This document shows, piece after piece, positions 33,532-45,500 of a DNA stretch of 64,000 nucleotides (positions are counted from its first letter, which is position 1; the number at the start of each line of letters is the position of its first letter). A program made the translations under genes and the position numbers. The DNA is from Branchinecta lynchi (Eukaryota > Arthropoda > Branchiopoda > Anostraca > Branchinectidae): assembly GCA_023053575.1 (NCBI GenBank), contig JAKZAP010000006.1, forward strand, positions 13,401,280 through 13,465,279. Reading direction: 5' to 3'. Below the pieces are notes generated by a model. It did no database searches, was not told where the DNA came from, and saw only the letters and a program-made list of their open reading frames with translations.

Positions 33532-36500
33532 CTATAAAGGCAGATAATAAATTAGTAGAGGCATACGGCAAAAAAAATGTATGTGTTAGTCCATGAAAAA
33601 CATCTTCAGAAATATCAAAGAAATCTCGAAATAGCTAGTAACTTCATTAGCAAGTTCTCTCCATGAGCCATTCGAGAACACAAAAGGATATTTTCATGAT
33701 GGTAACTTTTATACTTAAATTTTCCCGACAGGACCAATGAAACTGCATATATAGCCACCACTACCCTGTACGAGATGGCAGCGCTGAAGAGGTGCTCTAT
33801 ACCCTTCATCTCTTTTTCATAGGGCGTCCGGTCTGTCTCCTGCATCGGTCACCATTGCCGGTTTTCCATGATATTCCCATCATAACTCGCGAAACCGAGA
33901 GTATGCCGGTCTGTATGATCCGTTTCGACCCAGTCGGGTTGGACAACAAGATGCTACTCTATAGCTCTTACCGCGCGCGTCACTCATCGATGGAATCTCG
34001 TCGTTTTGGCGAGAGAGAAAGCCTTTATTATTATAAAGAAGTCTCTATCGGGATTGAAAGGAATCTTAGTAGGCTCAAGAACATCAAAGACATCACTTCA
34101 GGGAAATTACCCTAGAAATCATGTAGGATGATCGAAAAATCTTTTTTCCTGTCGATGTGCTGTACGGAAGACCTCGATTCTCGAATAGAACCGGAATTGT
34201 CCAGGGAAATATAAACTACCGTGTAGCCTATGGCGTATTTTTGTTGCGGTATACTCTACAATATTGTCTGTTCGCTGTAGCACATGTGCGGCAGGATACC
34301 AGAGGTTTCACGAAAGGCACGTTCAAAGCACTCGGGTCAAAGACAAAGATAAAAAAAAGCAAAGAACCGTGCATATCCTACAATACACGGAAGCGAAATC
34401 AGACAATAAACCACTGGCTCCAAAATGCGGCCCCGATCAATAGTCATGAGAATAGGTTACCGTGCCATTCCTGACAATATATATCCAGTGACCGTATGCC
34501 GACTGATCGGTAATCAGCATTTGTAAGAAATAACGGCTGGATTTGAGTGGTTAGCAGCGATAAAAGTTAGAGGCTTCTTCCTGAGTCCTTAATGCTAAGT
34601 AAGCTACGTTTGCAAGTAACTGAAGCCTTGGATTGGGCTAATAAGGAAACACAAGATATCAAAAGCAATCACGCAAACATTCTGGTGACCACGCGGCAGA
34701 GTTTTCACTCAGATTCAAGCTCACAACCGACAAGCAAAGAGAATAGAGCTTACCACTGTATCATTTCTTTGCTTTCTTATAACAGGCTCCGTTTTTACTT
34801 CGTTGATGACTTCGGACACGCAGCCTTCGGCAAAATCTCCAAGCTGCTTGAAGGCTTTCAAGACTTCAGTTGGGTTTACCTCTGGGTGTTCGTCGATCAT
34901 CTTCGCAGCGACTGCCTTCAGCTCATCAACATCTTCGTCCTGTTCTTCCTCCTCGAGACCATCGTGATGTGACTCGTCTATCAGGAGTTCCATTCCTTCA
35001 GTTATGTTTCGGAGATCATCAAACACCTCTTTCACTTTTTCCTCGCTTCGAGCGATATCGACAGGTTCAGCCTCCGATTCAACTTCGCTGGACGTAGGTT
35101 CGGCTGGTTCTTCAGCGTTAGATTCCCGATCGCCGACGTTCCTTTCTTCTTGACGTTTGACCTCTATCTTGGGTTCAGTCCATGGTTCTATTTCTTGCGG
35201 TTCTACTTCTTTCATCGGTTTTTGGCTTTCGCTTTGGACGCTGCTCTTCGCATGTTCAAGCGGGAGCTGGAACCCAGTATCGCGGTTTAGCGTATCGAAA
35301 CCAATCTGCTGGCCTCTTTCACTAATAACCTCATTGTGAAGATTTTCAAAGCCGATACGGCCTTCCCCCTGAGGTTTTGTTTCTTCGTCCTTGGCTTTAC
35401 GTCCAACAGCCTTTTCAGGGTGAGTGTCTCCTTGAACTTCCTCCGACCGTTTTCTAGCTTGACTCTCTTCTGGCTGTTCTCTTTCTACCGAACTTTCTAC
35501 ATTTGCAGACTCGGTCGGGGATAGTGGATGCCCGTCATGCGACTTAGCACTTTTGAGCTCTCCAAGCGTTTCATTATTGTCAATTAACTGTTTTTGAGGA
35601 CCTTCCTGCACTTCTTGATGTGTATCAGTTCTTCCGGCTTTGGCGTGCTCTGGGTCTCCCTTGTTCACATCTTCCCTTAGGGTCTTCTCCGAATCTTTCA
35701 TCTGCCCCTGTGCCTCTTCCTTCACTTCCTCCATTATGTTTTTTAACTCGTGCTCCTCAACCGTTCCTATTTCAGTGTGTTCCGCCTCCTTTGGAAGAAT
35801 GTCCACTCTTGAGACTGACGTCTCCTTTGGTTTGGACCCGGCTATGTTCTTGACTGCTTGAGCCCATGGTTTGCTTAGCGAAGTTTCGGCCTCTAGCATT
35901 TGGTCCTGGGCATCTTCTTTAATCTTTTCGAATTCGTCTTTCAAAAGATGACCCTCGACTGTTCCACTCTCATCATGCTCAGTTATCTCTGGAGCTGACT
36001 CGAAAGGACGAGTATTTCTAAATGACTCCCCAGGTTTCTCTGCGTCAGGATTTCTAAGCGACGGCTCGGACTCCTTGAACATTTCTTCTTTCTGAGCATA
36101 TTCTTTGGTGCTGAATTTTTCAACAGGCTGAGAAGTTTTTGGATCAAGCTTCGGCGCTTTTTTATGGAGCGACTTCCGTCGACCGACGCCGTTGGATTTT
36201 TCAGCAACAAATTCTTGGTCGTCTTCGTAACCGCCCAGCTCTTGGCCGAACTCCTTCTTAGGTATACTCCCTTCTTCTGTAGAGCCTGTATCCAGGACCT
36301 GCTCCGGAGATTCCTCCTTCACTTTCTCAAGCTTGTCCCGTAATAAGGGTTCTTCATTCGATTCGGTTCTAATGTTCTCTGGCTCCGACGGAGGAACCTT
36401 TATACCAGACTTTGACTTTCCCTTCTTTTTTGACTTCTTCTGATGCGTCGATTTCACGACAGTCGGCTTTTCCGCCCCTAGAGACGCTGAAGGTTCTATA

Positions 36501-39500
36501 TCATCTTCGTACCCGCCTTTTTCATCGCTCAGTTCCCCTTTCACGGGGTGTTCTGCGGTGTCGAGCTTGAGTCGTTTCTCTTGGTTTTTGCTATGTTCGA
36601 ACGACTCGCTCGAAAGTGCATGCTTGATGCTCTCTTCTTTCTTATCAATACCCTTCTTTTTGTTCCGCCTCTTACTTTTCGAAGGGGCTTTATTTTCCTC
36701 CTGTTCTTTTTCATACTTTTGCTGCTGCTCCTCGTCTTCGGCTTGCTGTCCAAGATGTGAGCCGGGATTCTGCGTCGCTGGGTTAACATCAAGAGCATTG
36801 AATACATTCTTTTCAAAAGACTCTCGGTTTTCTTTAGGTATATTCAAAAGTTCTGCTCCTTCGTCTGCCCTTGCTTTGTCAACCTCTTCGTGCCTCTTTC
36901 TATCATCAACGTCTGCATTCGCCTTCATTCTCTCAATGCTTTCTTGACGGATGTGATCCAAGTTCTCTTCACCTGCGGCATAGTCTTCTTCTGTAGGGAG
37001 AGAGAGAACCCTCACCTGGTCTTCCATAGTATCCTGGAAATCGTCCGAGGACAGAGGATTATCGCTGTGGGTTTCGTCAGTATCAGGAATGGGTTCGGGA
37101 ATGTCCACAAAATAAGATGACGCGTTTGAGCTGGAACGTACAAGCGAGAACTCGGGCACTTGAATGATGTCGTCTGGGTCAGCAACCTAAACAAAGAAGT
37201 AGTGATATTAGTGGACAGAAGTAGCAGAATTGAGACGAATACGACACAAGAGTAATTTCCATTTTATTTTATTCGAGAGAGCTTAATAGTAAAGCACCGA
37301 GCTACCAAGCTGAAAAGTTTTTGGTTCACTCCTTTGTGAAGATGTTCAGCACGAAATTCGAAAGAAAAGTCATTTGAAACTTTAGCTTCGTAGATTTTTT
37401 TTTTCGAACGACAAGGCAAATATTCGGTTGCTTTATTTCGATAAGAATAGTTTTTCAAGGATAAGAAGACTCAAGACTTATAAAGCAGCAAAAGCAGAAA
37501 TGGTGGACTCGGACTCTTAACTTGTCTCGAAACACCTTTTTCAAGGACTCGGCTCGTCACGGAGTAGGACTCGGGCTAGTCTCGGTTCGGAATTTGGCCG
37601 AGTCACGAGTCCAAGTAAACGTCTCGGCCCGGTAATTTTAATACAAAACGAGGTCTCGCGCAACCAAATAAAGAGATTGGCCAATGGATGCTTACGTCGC
37701 ACCTTTTTCAGCAAGATTAAATCAAGTAATCGCCTACCCTGAAGGACTAAGTAATACACTTCCTAGACTCACAATGCTGTGCAGAACCTGGGTCGAGCAC
37801 ATAAATACGTTATCGAAAGCGTCTGATTTTACCACCCCTCAATTTTAATCGAATCTGAGCGGTTCCGGGATTTTCTTGTACCCCTCAAACTCCTCCTCCC
37901 CCCCCCCCCCGCCCCTGAGGTCAAATCCGTCTGGGACACCGAATTGGGTCATCTTCAACATGTGATATTTGTACCTTCTAAAATGCATTCCAATCGTACT
38001 TCACTCGTTTGATCCCTGGGCATGCCACCAAATTTCTGGAAGCCCTCTCAAACTCCACCTACCGTGGTCATTTCCTGTTTGGACACGCACAAAAGTCATG
38101 GATGCTTTCCTCTTTCCACGCATCAAGTTTCATTCTAATTTGGACATTACTGGGGAATTCCTGTGCCCCGGACCGTGGTGGATCCGGTCTGAGCCCCCAA
38201 AATACGTAATCTACATACTACTAGATTTCGAGGAAGTTTCATTAATATCGCTCCACTCGTCTGATGCGAACCAAAAAATTCCAGGGATTATCCCTCCAAA
38301 CTCCCTCCACTGTGGCCGATTACGAAATCACTTCTTCCATCCATCAAGTTTGGCTCTAATTGGAGCATGTCTGCCAATTTAAGGTACTCCTCTCATCCCT
38401 CTCGCCGTTACCGAACCCGGTCCGACGCCGAATAACATATTCAGGACGCATAAACTGGGTACTGTCCAACTTTCTTGTTCGACTACACAATTTCTGGTAA
38501 GCCCCCTCTCATGAAGCTCTCCCAGTCACTGCTGTCAGTGTTTCTGGCAGATTTTTTTTTTTTTTTTTTTTTTTTTTAAGTTATCACCCAACAAACTTCA
38601 CTAGAATCGGACCAGCCGTTCGTAAATGAGTAATTGTGCGGGTTCCCTTCTGTCATTTCCCCCCAAATTGGTCGGAGGGCAGGTGCCATTAAAGTTTCAT
38701 TTCTTGCGAGTGACCAGGATTTCATCAATGACGCATAGTTAATAGAAACCCTGTTGAATAAATCAGTGTTTCAATATCGAAAATACGTCAGACCAGTGAG
38801 GAACTCTCGCAAACCGTCGTTCGATTGTTTCGAAAACCAAATAACGGGACCTTCTGCCTGGAGGAACTTTTAAAGTACCCGTGCCAGTCACTCTTCCCAT
38901 TCATTCTTTATCGCCTCTCCCGTTATGTAACATTAATATTGTTAAACAAGAGCTAGGGGTTAATATGTCGCTTTTACGAGTAGGTGGTGCTAGAAAGTAT
39001 GAATGAATGCTTTATTTTAGCAAAATAGCGATAGCCAGCCAGGCATGTCAATAAATAAATACACGAGTAATTACATAAATAAAACCACACTAATTATTTC
39101 AACGCAAACTTGCGTAACTAAGATAATACATAAAGATTTAAGTAAAGAGAACGTCACATGATGAAAACGTCACAAGATACCCCCTTTAACCCCTAGGATC
39201 CAGACGTAGAAGTAGGATATCCGGTTTCACTTGAGTATGAGCGTTTCTGGCATCGCCTCGGGTCACATAGGCTAGGGACAAATGTTTCATCCCACTACTT
39301 TGATCCCTGAGAGTACCACACCATTTCCGGCACTCCTCCCTCTCAAACTCCCCCTACCGCGGTTTTCACGAGATTCCGGAATCACCTTCCGGTGAGCGAA
39401 GCGCATCTCAAAAACTGTGGGAAAGCGATTCCTGGAATCACTTCCACTTTCCCGCTGGACCATCGCGAAAACCCACGGAAAGCTGAAATCGGCGGGAAAT

Positions 39501-42500
39501 TCTTGAATTCCAAACCTTTCAGAATAAAAATGGTTCACTGGACGTTTCTTTGACTATCATATAATGGAACGACGTCATCGATGCTTACCATTTTCTTACT
39601 TAATTTGTTACACTGTCAGAAGTTTCATAACAGAATGCGCATAACACTTTCAAGAATTACACCTTTTCACTTAGAAATAAAGTGTTATGACCAATTAAGC
39701 TTATACTATTTCGTGCCTAGATATCCAACAACACCTTCAATAGGTAAAAATACTACACTGTCAGAAGTTACATAACGACAACAGAAGGATGCGCGGTTTC
39801 AACAGATTGTTATCTGTTATGTTTCTTTCGTTCCCGTTAGTATTTTTACTAATTGAAGGTGTTGTTGCAGATCTAGGCACGAAATAATGTAAACTTAACT
39901 GGTCATAACATTTAATTTCTAAGTGAAAAGGTGTTATTCTTGAAAGTGTTATACGCTATCTGTTATGAAACTTCTGACAGTGTAGTGACACAGTTTTTTC
40001 AACAGTTTCAAAATTCCCGCCGAAGCATTTAGTTTCCCGCGCAGCTTTCCACTAAGGCACTGTCTAGGGAACCGGGAGTCGTACTTTATGTCCTACGGCC
40101 TACGGAACCGGTAGTTCTCACGGAAAGCAAACCATATGAGCTGCGATTCCGGGATCTGACGTCATTAACTAACGGAAACTTGTATGTGCTGGCTCCCATT
40201 CCGGTAGTAATCGGAAATAGCTCACGGAAACTTCATCGCACCAGCTTCTCGTCCGGTAGCCTCACGGAATTGTGTACTCAGAAGCTAGGGAGCCGGTAGT
40301 TGATACCGGAAACTGTATAATTGGAGCTTCTGTTCCGGTAGTGTCTACGTGGAATATAAAACTCACGGAATAGTTTGGATGAGAGCTAGGATGCCGGGAT
40401 TTTCACGGACTTCGAGAAAATAACATGGGAAAAAATTCACTACCGGAACCCATATATTGAGAGCTAAGGTACCGGTAGAAACTACTATTTGCTTGAAAAT
40501 GACCAGCTCACAGACACAGATGGCTATGGGCTAGGGTTCCGGTAGTGATGAACAAAAAAAAATTGAACTGACGTACCCATGTCAGTGCAGACTAGGAAAC
40601 CGGAAGCAAATATTTTTAACTAACGGAACCCAACTTCTGCTGGCTGGGGTTCCGGTAGGGCAAAAAAAAATAAGATGTATAACTGGATTGAGTGAGCTGT
40701 ACCGGACTCAAAGTCCATATTGACACCCGTCCATGAGTTTTTAATTTTATTTTTTGGCACTACCGGAACCGCAGCTCGCAAGAGCTGGGTTCCGTGAGTA
40801 AAAAATATTCACTTCCGGTTTCCTAGTCTACACTGACATGGGTCCGTGAGTCCTATTTTTTTTATTTTCGTCACTACCGGAACCCTAGCCCATAGTCACC
40901 TGTGTCCGTGAGCTGGTCATTTTCAAGCAAATAGTAGTTGCTACCGGTACCTTAGCTCTCAATATATGGGTTCCGGTAGTGAATTTTTTCCCATGTTATT
41001 TTCTCGAAGTCCGTGAAAATCCCGGCATCCTAGCTCTCATCCAAACTATTCCGTGAGTTTATATTCCACGTAGACACTACCGGAACAGAAGCTCCAATTA
41101 TACAGTTTCCGGTATCAACTACCGGCTCCCTAGCTTCTGGGTACACAATTCCGTGAGGCTACCGGACGAGAAGCTGGTGCGATGAAGTTTCCGTGAGCTA
41201 TTTCGAATTACTACCGGAACGGGAGCCAGCACGTACAAGTTGCCGTTAGTTAATGACGTCAGATCCCGGAATCGCAGCTCATATGGTTTGGTTTCCGTGA
41301 GAACTACCGGTTCCGCAGCCCGTAGGACATAAAGTACGACTCCCGGTTCCCTAGACAGTGCCTTCCACTAACTTTCTATCCGGGAAGGCTGCTTCGGTTT
41401 CCAAGCAGCACGAAAACTGCTGGAAAGTGATTCTGACTTTGCTTTCGAGCTTGCGAAAACCCTTCTTATATTTAGTCTCATTCGAGTCAAGAGTCTGGTC
41501 TTCAAGGCACTGTCTAGAGAACCGGGAGTCGTACTTTATGTCCTACGGGCTATGGAACCGGTAGTTCTCACGGAAACCAAACCATATGAGCTGCGATTCC
41601 GGGATATGACGTCATTAACTAACGGAAACTTCTATGTGCTGGCTCCCGTTCCGGTAGTAACTGGAAATAGCTCACGGAAACTTCATCGCACCAGCTTCTC
41701 GTCCGGTAGCCTCACGTCAGGTAGTTAATGGCGTCAGATCCCGGAATCGCAGCTCATATGGTTTGGTTTCCGTGAGAACTACCGGTTCCGTAGCCCGTAG
41801 GACATAAAGTACGACTCCCGGTTCCCTAGACAGTGCCGGTCTTCAACGCTTAACAATCGACATACTGCGGATCACTAACGCACAAGCAAGAACTGACTAG
41901 GAAGCAGAGGCGTTACTAGCCAAAATGCTTGGGGGGGGGGGGGACGAGGCATTTACTGAATGGCTGTAATTTTTACTTCTGCAGAAACAAGACAAAAGGT
42001 TTCGATGGGATCCCAAAAATTCAACATTGGATCCAGACAATTGGGTCTTGTCTTCGCCAGATCCAGTCTTCGCCAGTCTCTTTGAACATTTTTACTATTA
42101 AAATTCAGAAACAGATTAAGGCCAAATAGCCAATCATCTGAGAAAACCAAATTCAGATATGGATTCAGCATGTGTGTTTACCCCTATAAGTCACATCTGT
42201 TTTGAAGTAAATTGTCCGGCGAAAAAAGAAAGCTCAATAACGAACTCAGCGTATCTTCTTTGCCCAACATTGAACATCTAATCAAATTCAAATGAAAATT
42301 TAACTTATAACAAATTTTCTGGCTCCAGCCGGATTCCGGTCAAACTTTATGTCCAGGTCAAAAATGATTATCATACACGGATTCAGCATCTCGTTTTACC
42401 CCTAAGTCGGATATCTAATCAACTACAAACAAAACTTTAACTTTTAATAATTTTCCGGTTCAGGCCGGTTCCGGGCGAACTAGTTGTCCGGGTAGAAAAT

Positions 42501-45500
42501 TAAACCTAAACTGAACAACTAATCAACTCCAAATAAAACTTTTACTTTTAACAAACTTTCCGGTTTTGGGCGGATTCCGGGCGAACTACTTACCCGGCAA
42601 GAAAATGGTTTTCACCGTCGAGTTCAACATATTTTCCTAAATCGAACACCTAATCAACTTCAAATAAAACTTTTACTTTTAACAGACTTTCCGGTTTTGG
42701 CCGGATACCGGGCGAACTACTTGTCCGATGACAAAATGGTTTTCATCATCGTGTTAAGCATGTCTTCTTACCCCATAATCGACTATCACATTATCTGTTT
42801 AAAAATATTTCATTTGCCCCTTAATTTAAACCCCCACCCCTAAATGTAGGGCTACAGAGCCCATCTACGAACTTGACCTTACTCTTGACCCAAAGAATCC
42901 TCAAACCAAGTTTCATCAAAATATCTCATTCCCTTCGAGAGTGCGCACAGACGGACCGACGGACGGACGGACCGACGGACGGACGGACCGACGGACGGAC
43001 GGACGGACCGACGGACGGACGGACAGACGGACAACTTTTGCGATGTCCTAGGTATCCCTCCACTTACGTTTTGGGCTCCCCAAAAACGACCATTTTCAAC
43101 AACAAAATTAATTTTTTTTTTTTTAAATCGACTGATTTTCAGAAAAACGGACTATTTATACGAAAAATCTACCATTTTCAGAAAAAACCGACTGTTTTCA
43201 TGAAAAAAAAAAATCAACTATTTTGCCAAAGAATTGCGGCGCTTCGTTTCGACTCGGTTATTTTTTACCGACTGGCCGACAGCATTGGGAGGAGGGGGGG
43301 GGGCGGGAAGATGGACGCAACTTTCAGAAAGCTCATAGATGTGCGACTGATCCCGCCAAAGGAGGCAGCCATCCTAAAGTACCCAACGAAACTAGTCTCA
43401 AGAGACGACGTAAGGTTGCTGAACCTTTTTGCTAGAGGCAACCGTCGGCCCAAAGTTGTCGCTAGAAAAGATGCCGCAAGGTAACATGGCACGAAGAGAA
43501 CCTCAGCTGACGTTAGACGAGGACGATTTAAATAATTACATACATATAGGCTATACAAATGTATATATATATATATATATGTAGCCTATACACAAATATA
43601 TTTAAAGATTACTGATTGGTATGCATATAAAAAGATTAATAACTGGTGCTACCCGTAAAACTTGACTATGGTTGAAACCTTTGTTGCCATTTAGACCGAT
43701 TTCTTCTGCCAAATAATCGCCAAAATTAAAGTCGCATCTGTTGCTGTTTACAAATCCACTTGGTTTGTTTATTGCATTTCCTCTTAAATCGTTTAAAACT
43801 AGACACATCCGAACGCTAGGAAGCTGGCAGCTCGATCTCCGTTTCAAACCATAACCAAACGTAAGAGGCTACTTACTGATCTCAGAAATTCTTATTAACC
43901 ATGTCTAACATCTGTTTTTTTGCTTAAAACAAGAACACCAGCAACCCCCGAAGTCGATACCCCACCGAATCTGAAAGCGAGTCCTTTTTTGTCGATAGTG
44001 ATGATAATCGGATCGGCGCATTCATATTTGACAAAACGAATAAGTCAGCTAAATTTTATTAGAGCTAACTTATTGGTTTTGTACCATCAAATATGATTCG
44101 CAGTCAGCTTGAGCTGAAGGAATATCTATCACCGCAGCATTCCTCAGCCGTGGGGACTCGCGATCAAACGGGGAGTGATTCCCTAGGATAAACAAAAGCA
44201 CCGGAACTCCTCAAAAGGAGATCTCGGGGAACGACGAAAATACGCCTTTAAGACGCAAGCAGGTCCGAAAAGCTGATTGTGTTTCGGCCCGGAGGTTAGG
44301 AAGGAACATCGCAGTGCCAATGGGAATCAACGTAACTGGCAAAGTGCCTCTAACCCTAGGTTCCATAGAGCAAATTGCGGCGATGAACGAGATTTCCAAT
44401 CGCAGCGACGGAAGATTTGTATCGCCTGGATGTCCACACTGAATTTTCGTCGGCAACAGACTTTAACGCGAAAATCTAAAAATGGATTATCAAAAGGGTC
44501 GTCCATGTTGCTGTTCCCGATGAAAAATGTATCGAAAAGTTGCATGCAGTATTGACGATGCTACTACATGCTTCTACTTCAAGGCTACCGTGTTACTGCA
44601 TACTACTAAATGCTACTATTACCAAGACTGGATGCTACTATGGCAAGACAGGATGCTACTGGATACTACTACGGTACATAAGATTGGAACAATCCGTGGC
44701 ACATTAAATTATAGTATTGTTTGATATTAGATGCTATTACATGCAACGTTTTCGTACTACTACGCAGGCTACAGATTTTTCATCGGGTTGCGTGCATAAA
44801 ATCGTACTGTCGCCCAGTTAAAGTTGAATTTTCCCTACATTGAAAATCGCCTGACGAAGCAACAGAAATCGCCGATTTTGGCGACGAAAATCTTGGCGAT
44901 GGCCGATATCGCCTCAGTGTGAATGTCTGTGTGAACCTAGGGTAACGTGACCCGATTTCACCGACGGGTGAGGAGACTCAGGAGATAAGTGTGTCTCGTA
45001 GTCAATTGCACGGTTTGCCTCCAGGGTTGGTCACCAAGAACCAGGGTGTACGAGTTACTTAAGGATACTTTGGGTTACTTACGTCTGTGTGAACCTATGG
45101 TAATACTAATAATAATCTTTATTCTTTCCCTTTATCACAATGCAATAACATGGGTATCGTCAAACAAACGTGACCCGATTTCACCGACGGGTGAGGAGAC
45201 TCAGGAGATAAGTGTGTCTCGTAGTCGATTGTACGGTTTGCCTCCAGGGTTGGTCACCAAGAACCAGGGTGTACGAGTTACTTAAGGATACTTTGGGTTA
45301 CAATGGGTTCCTTTGAGATACTTTTCAGTTACTTTCCAGGGTGTACGAAGTTACTTTTGGTGACCAACCCTGGGTTTGTTTTATCTAAAACGCGAAAAAA
45401 CCACTAGGCTATAAGGAGACCGAATTACAAATTCTTACTTCAGCTGGCTCGACACAAAGTACTTTCTTGTTTCCTTCTTTCTGTGGGCTCAAGCTCTTCC

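Larger units (their letters stand above)
41905..43310. mobile_element. hAT-like element copy, right end lost, carrying a pearl-like insertion
   Basis: The left end cagaggcgttactagccaaa matches the element at 21,390. The right part (actgattttcagaaaaacgg, gactcggttattttttaccg, actggccgac) matches 23,850-24,000. No gcgtgacgcccctg end was found after the G run at 43,291. It lacks the satellite interior. Confidence 0.75.

Noticed and set aside
37899..37920. Poly(C) followed by gcccctg as the right end of a hAT insertion
   Set aside because: No matching left end or 8-bp duplication found; the flank is satellite.
42873..43484. 203-codon open frame through the GACG microsatellite
   Set aside because: Open only because a period-4 repeat without stops is read through; it spans a transposon end and host repeat.
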